Shown here piece by piece: positions 50,386 to 60,350 of a stretch of 64,000 bases of DNA; positions within the stretch are counted from its first letter, which is position 1; every line of letters begins with the position of its first letter. The translations under genes and the position numbers were made by a program. The notes under the pieces are model-generated. The model did no database searches and was not told the origin of the DNA. It saw only the letters and a program-made list of their open reading frames with translations. The DNA is taken from positions 9,648,778-9,712,777 of the forward strand of contig PTFA01000011.1 in the NCBI GenBank assembly GCA_003342895.1, read 5' to 3'. Source of the stretch: Casuarius casuarius (taxonomy: Eukaryota > Chordata > Aves > Casuariiformes > Casuariidae).

Positions 50386-51714
50386 GAGATTTAAATCCAT
50401 CTGCCATTCCCTCAAATCAACTTCCTTGGGCTAGAGAAAATGTACAAAACAGGCAATAAATCAATGCAAATTCTTGCTATTCTTTTTCAGTCCTCTTCAA
50501 TCAGTAAATTATTACCGCCTTTTGCCCTCCAGGTAATGTTTCCTAAGTAACCNAGGCTTTTTTATTGAAAGAGCAACATGTTTTCACCCTGCTTTGTGAG
50601 ACACTTGCATACCCAGGCTGCCTGATCCAATGGACAGGACACGAGAAGCAGTCAGGGCTCTGTCGGTCATAATACATGTTAAGGTGAAGGGTTAGTTATC
50701 TGCCCAGCCTGTCAGGAGAGAGCCTCCATAATTAGAGGCTCAATTCAACCTCAATTATTCTACAGCATTGCATTGCAAGAGGTCAGATTGGAAGGAAGCT
50801 TTAATTAAAACAGAGAAAGGATCAAAGAGACAGAGAAATGAACCACTGGGCTTTAACCAACAGCGAAGACAAACATATCTAACGAGCTGATCAGAGTTCA
50901 CACACAGCAGAAGCCTCCGCACATTTAGCAGTATGCTGAAGGAATAATCCTTCCTGCACAGGGGTTCAAAGCTCTGCACAATAAAACCACCACAGTGACA
51001 ACGGCTAAAATAGGTGACTCTTTGCCATGCAGCCACATTTGCTGTCACCCAAGAACCCAAGAAGGAGTCCAGAGGAGATGAGCTTCCCCATGCTGTTTCC
51101 TGAGTTCCCTTCCATTTCAACGGACCCATCATTCCAGGTTAACGGTTCTCCAGAGATCTGGTAGATCTGGTAGAAGTTCAACTGAATATGTAAAGCACCA
51201 GAATCAATGACAGCAGTGCAGAAATGCCGTGAGAACAGGCTTCTGTGCAGGAGGGAAGTGGAAGAAGAGGGAAGTAAGAGAAGCTTGAGGCCAACCCGGG
51301 TCTGAACAGAGCGCCAAACTTGGCACCTCTTAGTTACACTGGGGACCTGGAAAAGCAAACNGCTTGTGGCCTGGGGATGGGGTCTGCTGTGATCACACCT
51401 GCCAGAGCCCTGGGTGTTCCTTCTTTGCTATTACTCGGACAGAACAGGGGCAGATGGAGAATTACAGGAGGTCCCACCAAGGAAGGAGGGGCAGAGGCTT
51501 TGCCTGAGTTTTGGATGAGCTTCTGAATGCCTTCCCCTACCCTCGGTCCCTGCATTACAGCAATCAGTCTCGCCTAGCCCACTTGACAGAGGCAAAAGTG
51601 CTTTCCTTGGTCCTAAAGCCTTCCTTTCCTTTTTGATAAAAACAACCCAAAAGCGTGAGAGAGAAGGGGATGTACATGAGGAAAAGGTGCACAGAGTAGG
51701 AAAGAGCACCAAAA
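50386..51714. other. non-coding stretch, nothing recognised
   Basis: Minus-strand open frames of 125 and 117 codons (50755-51132, 51005-51358) overlap here but resemble nothing known. A 9-base unit 'gatctggta' is repeated twice near 51155-51172. Confidence 0.45.
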
Positions 51715-51840
51715 GCTCCGAGTTCTGTTATTGGCTCCAACACGCACTAGTGCCTCTTTGAGACCAAGGGCCAAATTACTACATCTCTCTGTGCCCCTTA
51801 GGATGTGAAGTTAGATGCAGATGGGTTCTATAAAATGGAC
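51715..51840 (+). repeat. MIR-like SINE relic
   Basis: 'gagaccaagggccaaattac' followed by 'tacatctctctgtgcccc' (about 51760-51798) matches the MIR central block 'gaccttgggcaagtcactt' and 'aacctctctgtgcctc'. The following 'gggttctataaaatgg' is consistent with the '...aaaatgg' element. The head is decayed. Confidence 0.5.
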
Positions 51841-52319
51841 TCATAACCTCACATGGAAGATGTACAAGAGGTGGTGGCATAGACAGAACTCACCACTAGC
51901 AAGACCAAGGGGGATAAGAAAAGCAAGTCCACCTCTGCTGCTCCACAGTTCCCCATTTCCCAAAGGTACAGCTGCATTAAAGGCCANATCGTCCTGCTCT
52001 TCTGCTGAGCTCTTCACTGCGTGAGCTAGTGAGGCAGCAGGAGCAGCAGGTTCCAGCCCTTGCAAGGCTGGAGTTAATCAGTGTAGTTTACCACCCTGCG
52101 ATTTTTCTAGAATCACTTCAACCAATTCTGAGCAACTCAAAAATTAAGGAGGAGGGAGGTAACTACCCCGCCAAACTACAGATAAAACACAACAAAACCT
52201 CTCAGACAAAGGAAATGCACTAAAGTGTGCTGTTTTATTTTCACTCTGGGCCCCCAAAGCATTTCTCTCCTCTCCCTGAATGATAATGGGTATAAAAATT
52301 AAATATAAATTCTCCAACA
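51841..52319. other. non-coding stretch, nothing recognised
   Basis: Linker between the MIR-like relic and the CR1 relic. No gene was recognised. Confidence 0.5.
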
Positions 52320-52515
52320 AAAAGCAAAACGCACTGAGGGGTAATGAATCACTGGGACTGGATGGCATTCAGAGGAAGTCGGGGGAAGGAATAAAGGATG
52401 AAACAGCGTTGATACTGACTAAGATATATCATAGGCCCTTAACAACCCAACGACTCGTCCTCAGGGCAGGGGACTTGCCGCTAATGGCTGAATTTTGATA
52501 AAGAAGCCAAGGGAA
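52320..52515 (+). mobile_element. ancient CR1-like LINE ORF2 fragment
   Basis: 'gggactggatggcattcaga' at about 52352-52371 corresponds to the CR1 ORF2 phrase that encodes the 'GPDGIHPR' region upstream of the reverse transcriptase core. Here the frame gives LGLDGIQ. The following bases ('gaaggaataaaggatgaaac', 'agcgttgatactgactaaga') track the CR1 segment encoding 'LKELKYEIAELLTVV' at low identity. The frame decays after about 60 codons. It is from a different part of CR1 than the 24.6-24.9 kb relic and is a separate, dead insertion. Confidence 0.5.
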
Positions 52516-55273
52516 CTGGTGAGGTTGGCACCTCATGCTCTCGGTGCTGAAGGGCTCAGAGACTAGGNAGCCCCACCACGGCACCACACTCACCCTCCCA
52601 CCTCGTGCAGGGAAGACGACGAGGCTCTGCACACAACGAGTCTAAGATCACACACAGAAAACTGTTGTGGAAACGCATTTACTTGCGAATATCAGTTTTC
52701 CAGAATGCCCTTCCATCCCAGTAGGCTTTAGATTGCCTGGCTGTACCCCAGGGCTGCCAGTGCCCCCCTGGTCTAAAGCATACTGCTTCAGTGCACGCTT
52801 CACTGCGCTGGGCATGCGATTCTTTTAAAGGTCTGCCCCTTGCTTAGGTGGCCAAAGTCAGCAAGCATTTCCAGCCAGTCAGAAATCACACCCCAAACTG
52901 ACACCGATTCGAGCACTTTGAAAAAATGCCATCTTCTAATTTCCCCAAAACAACAAATCTGTACCTGTTGCTACTCGCCAAAGTTAGGGTCTGCAAACAG
53001 AAGGTCTGTGTCCGTTTTGGGAGTTTGGACACATTTTGGCAGCATTCATGCACGAGATGAGGGAAACCCAGACCTGCCCCGCGTCATACGTAGAACATGA
53101 GATGCGCTCTTCTCGTTCGCATGAAGAGGCCTGCACCTGATGTGCCTGCAGCATCGTGTGCTGCCCCATCTCCTCCCCACGACCCACGTGCCAAATGCAA
53201 CCCACTGCACTGGCACTGGTAGTGAGAGGAATCCAGGACTCCAGAAAAAGTAAAGAGGGAAAAGTCCAGTGCTGCAGTGGGGATATATGCATTTCCAAAG
53301 AGCAGCTATCATGGATTGGACACTCTCTCACCCAAACTAACTTGAGATCTTTCCATTTTGGATTTCTGACAACCTGAAACAGTCCCTGGGGCATCACAGA
53401 GAAGAACGATATTCTGGGAATACCACATCAGCTCTGAATTTTTCTGACACACAAGATCACCTTTAATTTTGCAGGAACCTCCTACTCCATTAAACCCAAA
53501 GATCTTGCTCTCCAGTGGTTTCCTCCCCAGCTGGGTCAGAAAATGCAATTTAACTGGGGAAGAACCTTCATCTTTACACTACCTGTCATGATTATTTGTC
53601 ATTTAAAAACAAGCTTGGAGCTGGGATGAAATAGCACCAGCGCAGGATGCACATATAAAAGGTTGACACCAACAGTATGCCTCAGCAAGAATCTGAAAGT
53701 GCAACTCGAAAATTCATCTTCTATTTGGTCTCCTTCTTGTTTTGTGCCCTCAAACTTCTCAGAAAATTTTCCTTTTGAGCTGGGATAGAAGAAATGGCAT
53801 TCTGAAGAAGCCAAGTGGTTTGAAAAGAAGAGAAGGTAATTTCGGCATCATATGCTGAGGCAGCAACAGTCCTTGTGTGAGTATTTTGCTTTTCTCGCAG
53901 TGCTGATGGTGCTGAGGACATGTGAGTGGGAGTACATCAGCACAGCCNCTTGCCTTCATGACACCAATATGGTAGTGCTAAAACTGCTGCTCCTGCTTCT
54001 TCCTCTCTGTGTATCACTTTGCCTCCTTTCACNCTCCTGTATAAAACCTCTGGCTCCGTTTGATGCATCCCCTTGTGCTCACAGGCGAGACGGGAGTGAG
54101 TGACTATGGAAGTGACCTCAAGGCACTTAGAGTTTGCACTCTAACCACTTGGGTGGGAAAGAGTTTATGCTTTCCCTCAGGTCACCCAGCTCCTTTCTCC
54201 ATGATCCAGAGCCCAGAGAAAGGAACAAAGTGATGAAATACTTCTGTCAGGTTAATATTGAGAATCTAAGTCAACTTAAATGCATCCTCTGCAGAGAGCA
54301 GGACCAAAGAAGAGCAAGGAGAGCTCTGCAGGTGGTTTAAGCTGCTTATTGGGAGTTGTTTGCTAACATAGGGTAGTTATAAGGGAACCAGGACCTGGGA
54401 TTCATCTTTCACGCTGTTAGAGATTCTCCATGGGATTTAGGGCAGGCCAGTTGGCTCAAATCTTTATAAACTGGTTTCCATCACTGAGGCTTTCAACGTG
54501 GGGAAGCCCAATGCCAGACCCATCAGGGGTTCCCCTCTGCACTAGGATTTCCTTGGGCATGAGCACCAGGGGCTCAGGTCTCCTCTGCCCAACGGCAGTG
54601 ACGGCACTCAGCTGCCTGCCAGGGCACTTTGAGGTCTGTGGGTGAAAAAGTCACACCCATATGCTGAGAGAGATGGACAAAAAACGTGAATAAGCTAAGC
54701 AGCTTGACTTCAAAGTAAACTCAGATTGGGTCAGCTCAGAGCTGAAATGTAGAGAGCAAGCATTTCCAGGCGGTCAATTTGTTTGCTTAGTCGGTCTTAC
54801 ATGACTCTATATCTCTCCTGAAAAAAGATGACTGAAACTTGAGTCAAAGCAGAGAGCTCTAGTCTTTTTGCTTCTCTAGATGCTATCAGTAACACCCTGC
54901 ATTTAAATACTGATTGGTTTTCTAACAAGCCACNCTTCTACACCTCAGGCGAGGGGAGATAAAACAGGGAGGAACTACGCGTTAACACTTTAATCAGTAG
55001 TTGTGCATTCTGTTGTCAAAGTCCTGCCTCTATATTCTGATGCAAATTCACAGTCTCAGAACATAATTTGTTATTTTAAAGCAACACTTCACTTTGGCTT
55101 TAGTCTTCCAGTGACCCTTTAATGTCAGATTTTCTCCTCAGTGAATCAACAGATATTCCACTTGCTCACACAACCGTGGGCTAGGTTTGCTTAGTGGCTG
55201 AGCATAGCAGACACTTACTTGTTGCATCAGTGGAGCTGCACATCACTAATTAGTGACCAGCAGGTCAGCAGGT
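52516..55273. other. non-coding stretch, nothing recognised
   Basis: No gene or clear repeat was identified. Open frames up to 137 codons are without family resemblance. Confidence 0.5.
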
Positions 55274-55490
55274 TGGGTTAAGGGATTGCAGAGAGCACTG
55301 GCCTTTAAGGTACCAGCCAGAAACTCAAGAGAAGCTGGATCAGTTCCTGGCTCTTTCCCAGACTCCCTTCATGACCTTGGACTCCAGTTCTGTGCCTNGC
55401 TCTCATCTCCACTAACTGAGGCTAATAACGCTTCCCACAGTGGATCATGTGGATAAATTAATGTTTAAGAAATATCTATTATGATGGACA
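55274..55490 (+). repeat. near full-length MIR-like SINE relic
   Basis: All parts of a MIR-like SINE appear in order. The tRNA-like head is 'gggttaagggattgcagaga' followed by 'gcactggcctttaaggtacc'. Next is 'agctggatcagttcctggct' (family '...gggttcaattcctggctct'), then 'catgaccttgga' and 'agttctgtgcct', then 'ctaactgaggctaataacgc' (family 'gtaaaatggggataatga'). The 3' part 'tggataaattaatgttta' corresponds to family 'aggataaattcattaat'. It is the most complete SINE relic in the window but too diverged for a subfamily name. Confidence 0.6.
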
Positions 55491-56350
55491 CAAGGGCCCA
55501 ATTAGAGAGAAAAAAAAAACCCCAAACCCTAGATATTTGCTTCTTTGCATCACCACTGGCTTTAGGGGAACAAGCCAAGGATGACTGCAGCCCGTTATGT
55601 CCAGGGCNGAGCTTTTTATCAGTTTGTTAACTTTCTGAGTAATCTCCCACAGTCAAGGCTACATGAATTATACTGATTGCTTGTGCTGGAGTTTAACAGA
55701 AGGCTCCGAACTGGCTCGGAGAGGCACTGATCTCTGTCTCAGCTAGCAGGTGGCAGCAGAGCCAGTTTCAGTCGAGGAGGATGGACCATACCTGATGAGT
55801 TCAGATTTCTGCTGTCACAGCAACNTGCTGCAGAAATAACTCCAACGTGAAATGCTTCAGGACCTGACCACGCTAGATGCTGTACAGCAGGGGACAGCCC
55901 TTGCCCCAAACATCAAACCAGCAAACCAAAGTCTCATACCAAAACACCCTTTCTTTTTTTTTTTCTTTGAAAGAAACCAAAATTCAGTTATGAAATCTGC
56001 ACAGGGCTACATGCTAAACCCCAGCTTCAAAGCGCCTCCTCTGCCTGTCTCATGCTGCAGAGGAGTCCACATCTGGGTCAGACACTCTTGCCTAGTCTTC
56101 CTAACGTAAGCCAGATGCCTCACCACCCTCAGCAGCCTCAGTGAAACACGATCTGAGATTGAAACNCNGGACNTGGCCCTCAGAAAAACAATCCACCATC
56201 CTTTGGTTGTTNTACTTTTTTTTAAAGCAGTACCACTTTAAACTTTTCTTAGCACCATGGGTCAAAGACTTGCTGGAGCAGCTCAGGATGTGCTCTGCAG
56301 GCAGTTATCAGGGAGCTGGCTTTATGCCCTTGATCATGGCACCATGGGAT
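55491..56350. other. non-coding stretch with T run
   Basis: No gene. An 11-base T run lies at 55954-55964. Four n bases within 60 bases (56166-56212) mark a poorly resolved patch. Confidence 0.5.
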
Positions 56351-56383
56351 GGGGGGGGCGACACGGGGGGAGACAGGGCAGGG
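56351..56383 (+). other. G-quadruplex motif
   Basis: Four G runs (8, 6, 3 and 3 bases) are separated by loops of six, five and two bases, which meets the usual G3+N1-7 rule. It lies in an otherwise ordinary GC-rich segment. Folding in vivo is inference. Confidence 0.75.
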
Positions 56384-57233
56384 AGGAACGGGTACGCATG
56401 CAGCTCCCAGGAGCCCTCTGGCATAGGAAGCACCAGCCCAGCATCAGGATGCCAGTGTTAAAGACAAGGAAAGGACCACCCTTCAGGTCTGACTAAATGT
56501 CACATGGTGTTACCAAGGCCGGTGACTGAGGTCTTCTGCCAGTGACCCTNTATTTCTCACCTCCAGAGTCCATGAAAAATCGTGTCTCTGCGGGGGTGCC
56601 CTGGACAGTCGGGTAACTGCATACCCCCTCCCAGCACACAGCTCTCCTGTGGGCCATTATCCTGTGCTCAGCTTCCAACACCCGCTGCCATTTTTTGGCA
56701 ATAAATATTTCTACGGCATGGCATGGGGTGCCCTGGAGGGGCTGCCTGGGCCAGCCAAGGAGTAAGCTCTCCATTTCTTTACTTTGGGAACTTGCTCTGC
56801 CTGTGACGGGAGGCCACAGGCAGGTCTCGCTTGCCTGCTCCCTGCATGGGACAGGAGACCTTCCGTTGCCAGCTGCAGACTCAGCCAAAGGCAGGAGAGG
56901 CCAGACTCCAGAGCCCCAGCAAAGATCTGCTGCTCGCGGAGTGGCTTGCCAGGACCAGCGCATCTGTCCTGGGAGCTACTGCTGCTCCCTCATTATCCCG
57001 CTCCTCTTCAAGAGGTTCGAGGGGGTCTGGCTCTGGCTTGGCAGTCCCAGTGTCCACACAGCGCCCAGCCACAGCCTCACCGTGACAGCTCAGACTGTGC
57101 AAAGAGAGGGAGCAGATACCAAACCCTCCGCTCCCCACCTTGCTGGTGCACCAGCCTGTGCCCGGGCTGACAGTGGTGCTGGGGAGGCAAAGGCAGCACC
57201 AGCAGAGAGCGAAGGTGACAGGGATGGCAGGGC
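56384..57233. other. GC-rich non-coding stretch with long chance frame
   Basis: The longest open frame of the window (228 codons, plus, 56695-57381) runs through here. Its product is proline/alanine/serine-rich without domain resemblance, and overlapping frames of 156 codons exist on the opposite strand. This is typical of GC-rich DNA that lacks stop codons, so no gene is called. Confidence 0.5.
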
Positions 57234-57264
57234 AGGAGGAGAGGAGAGGAGAGGAGGAAGAGAG
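57234..57264 (+). repeat. 31-base polypurine tract
   Basis: An uninterrupted purine run built from GAGGA/GGAGA units. Such tracts can adopt triplex (H-DNA) structure. A run of eight C lies close by at 57299-57306. Confidence 0.85.
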
Positions 57265-58389
57265 CAATCTCACCAGCATGGAGAGATGAGGCCTGCCGCC
57301 CCCCCCAGTTGCTCCACTGACTTTCATAAACTCTTGTTCCTCCACCCACAAAGCTTCATTACTGCACTTGTCTTTCTTTGAAACCCAGGAGTAGCCAGTC
57401 CCTCAGGACTATAGCCGGGGGCTTCCTGGTGCGAGCGCAGGGAAGGTCCACGTGAGGCCCTGGGCTGCTCCATGCAACTGTTGCACCTTGTCCGTCTTAC
57501 AGAAAACAAAGCCAGAGGCATCGTCACCTGGCGAACTACATCCGTGCCCCTACGCGGTCCTGGCAAGCGGAGTGCACTCAGTGTGCTCTCCAACACGCTG
57601 CACACGGCGAGACATTCCCAGACGGACAGGCTGGACCCACAGCACGGGGTGGCCCTCAGGGGCTCCTGGCACCACCCCTCTCCCCTGGGACTTCACCAAG
57701 TTGCTTAATTCAAAGTCCTCAAGCTGCGGTGCAGCATCTCCTGGCGGGATGATAACAGTGTGAAGCACACACGGCTCCCAGGCAGGCGAAGGGCCCCAGC
57801 GCGCTCTGCCCCACGCCTCCGGCAGGGATCACTCCGGGCACGGGGCACTGGCTCCCGGGGCGCTCTGGGCAGCCCCGGCCTCACGCTCCGGGGCTGGGGA
57901 CGCGTCCTGGCAGAGGAGGCAGGGCAGGATGGGGTTAAGTCCTTTTCAGGCAGTTGTTTTGTCATCCGGACTGATGAAATCCACTGCCGGTGAACGGCTG
58001 CCACGGACCGTAATTGTTTTTTAAATTAAATTAGGGACTGCAGGCTCTCCCCTGCTCTGCGCTACGAACAAAAACATCCCACGGAGCTTGCACCACGTGC
58101 TTTAAAACACTTGCCCGACGCCGACGCTGCGTGCTAGGATGGATGGCAACCGAGCCCAGCAGATATCCCTATCAGCTTAGCGNGGCCCCATACCGGGCTC
58201 CGCAGCCTGCGGAAGCAGGGAGACGACCCCAGTTTGGAGCCAGAACGAGAACCGTTTCATCCCCCTCTGCCAGCGACGATTCTCCCCATCTAGAAAATCC
58301 AACCGCGGACTAACCTGCCAGGGCAAGAGCCGTCTGCTGAAGCACAGCGTACCGGGACCGCGTGGAGGCGAAAGGCAAAACACCGTAAG
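57265..58389. promoter_or_regulatory. CpG-rich stretch upstream of AT-rich block
   Basis: CpG is clustered at 57770-57910 and again at 58100-58380, with GC well above the window average. There is no recognisable exon. With the 59.2-59.5 kb island it brackets the AT-rich block 58390-58990. Promoter or enhancer function is inference from composition. Confidence 0.35.
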
Positions 58390-58990
58390 CCGCCTGTCAA
58401 AACTTCAACAGTGGAGATAATAGCTTTATGCACCCAATTAGCAGCTCCGTTTAGTGTTTGATGTTACACAACTCTGGTCCAGCAGGCCTGCCGCTGCTCT
58501 GCTTGATTCTGTCTCTCTCGCTCATTTATATATATATATTATCCCGGCCCTAAATCATTTTTAATAGCTTCTTTACTCACACGCCCTCCCTTCTAATTCC
58601 GGCACCATCAGCACGAGGCAGGCTGCAGATACGAAGAAGCTGACATTTCTCCTTTGAGTAACTTGCAGGGGAATTCTTGCCGGTTTGATGTAGTCATTTT
58701 GTTCTCCGTGCTGATGTGACATTAATTATTGTTAAATATTCTTATCTGTTACATACAGTTCTGTTTAGATAAAGGTCAACCTGTGAACGCATGACAGTGC
58801 TTGCTGCTGCCGTGCTCTGAAGCCAATATGTCACTCCCTGCCTTCAGTGCCCTTGTCTTAGTTTCAGTCCATTTTTCCATTAATTCAGGCACAGCAGATA
58901 GACAGTAAAAAACACAAAATACCTCAGCTACTCAGATTGGCACACAGATAGGAAATTATTAGCTTGAGTAGCACCAGTTGCANGGGAAGG
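58390..58990. promoter_or_regulatory. candidate conserved non-coding block between CpG-rich flanks
   Basis: A repeat-free, AT-rich block of about 600 bases lies between two CpG-rich stretches. It contains several TAAT cores (for example 'gtgacattaattattgttaa' near 58717), a TATCT/GATAA pair, a 'aggtcaacctgtga' nuclear-receptor-like half-site word near 58776, and a short (TA)n tract at 58527-58539. This arrangement is typical of developmental enhancers inside CpG-rich domains. Conservation was not tested. Confidence 0.35.
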
Positions 58991-59214
58991 TCAGATACTA
59001 CTGCCCGTGCAAATCTAGCAGCAGTTTTCTGTTAAGGAACCCCAAAATATATACATTTTTCTCCGACAGCTGAAAGTCGGCTGTGTCTGGCATGGTGATG
59101 GCCAAGTTTCGTCACTTGGCTAGCACACAGGGCCTTCTCCCACGATGATTTGCAGCGGAATAACAGCACAAGCAGAGCCACTTTCTCTTGGCAGAGGACA
59201 GGGAGGGCAGACTC

Positions 59215-59480
59215 CAGCCATCGCCACCAAACGTGCCGGAGCGGGCGCCCGCGGCAGTGCTGGTCCGCCTGCCCAGGCGCTGGGGAGCAGCCACGCGGCG
59301 ATGGGGGCCTCCGCTCGTGCTGCGCAAAGCACGGCCGCGTCTGCCCCATCGCACTGCTCCGGCCTGCTACCCCCCGCCATGCCCGCGTTTCGCCCCCCGC
59401 GACCGCGGTCCGCCTTCACTCCTGGGAGCGTGGAAGCGCTCGGACGAGGAGCACTTGCAAGACTGCATAAACGCAAGGAT
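59215..59480. promoter_or_regulatory. strongest CpG island of the window
   Basis: CpG density is the highest in the window, with dozens of CpG in about 250 bases and GC above 65 percent. Open frames of 98-135 codons occur on both strands because stops are rare in such sequence, and none resembles a known protein. CpG islands usually mark promoters. No TATA box, initiator or first exon could be fixed, so direction is unknown. Candidates it could serve are the plus-strand exon at 63296-63373 or an unseen transcript. Confidence 0.6.
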
Positions 59481-60264
59481 TTAACTTGCCAAAAAAACGC
59501 GTTCCTCTTCCCGAGTCCTGCCCGCAACAGTGAGGCATCCTGACCGAAACCACAGCGCAGTACNACACGTGCTCATTTCAGCACTTGCAAAATGAAAAAC
59601 ATTACATCATTTACTCAAAATGACATTAATTTTGCACAGGGCTAAATCATTTTATACCTCAAAATAAAAGACAATAAACTCCCAAACTCCCTCCCTCCCT
59701 CAGGAAAATACACAGAAATACTGCATTTTACTGAATGTATTCAATTATTTTTCTCTTCTTCTCTGCATATCAATGAGGTAAGAGATAGAAGGGTAAAACA
59801 CTTTGCACCCCTTAGTTCTCTGCAGAGATTTTTGCTAGAATTGAAGGAGAAACAAGGGCCTGAGTGGATGAAAAGTAGTTCAAAAGCACAGACTTGAAGA
59901 CTAGGAGAACGCAAAAAAAGCCTGAACACTTTAAACCAAGTCACATTGGTATTCGACCGAGTCCCCCGTTCCCAGTACAACAAAGCAAACGGGTTTCTCC
60001 ACAATTCCTGAACACCCGGAGAGTGAACGAAGAACAAAATCCATGAAATTCCTCTGGCGTAAGTACCTGGGACATCTAAGGCTGCAGACCTCCAAGGCAG
60101 GCGGCAGGCAGGCGCTGCCTTTGACAGAGCCACCGTATATGCAAAGCGATGCCACTGAAATCAGTGACAAGGAGCAAAACGCGAGATCAGAACCAAGGCT
60201 GGTTCATGAGACATAGCAGGGAAGAGAGCTCTGCTCCACCCTGAACCTGCCAGGTTTTGGCACA
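59481..60264. other. non-coding stretch, nothing recognised
   Basis: AT-rich beyond the island, with a short CTCC-type repeat at about 59688-59700. A small 'ccactgaaatcagtgac' palindromic word at 60147-60163 recalls the core of archosaur palindromic repeats but has no further support. Confidence 0.45.
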
Positions 60265-60350
60265 ATTAATTCAGCAGCATCAGCCTATACCTGGCCTTCA
60301 GCATCCGCAAGGTCCTGCCTTTTAACCACTGAGCTGGCTGCACACAAGGG
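60265..60350 (-). repeat. possible tRNA-derived SINE relic
   Basis: On the minus strand 'gccagctcagtggttaaaag' closely resembles a tRNA A-box region ('tagctcagtggttagagc'). The following 'gcaggaccttgcggatgctg' and 'aaggccaggtatagg' would cover the anticodon arm and a badly decayed B box. Only the A box is convincing. Confidence 0.35.

Noticed and set aside
56695..57381. 228-codon plus-strand open frame, the longest in the window
   Set aside because: GC-rich DNA with few stop codons; the product is low-complexity, long frames overlap it on the other strand, and no domain is recognisable.
60140..60170. Short palindromic word ccactgaaatcagtgac
   Set aside because: Isolated short symmetry without flanking repeat similarity.
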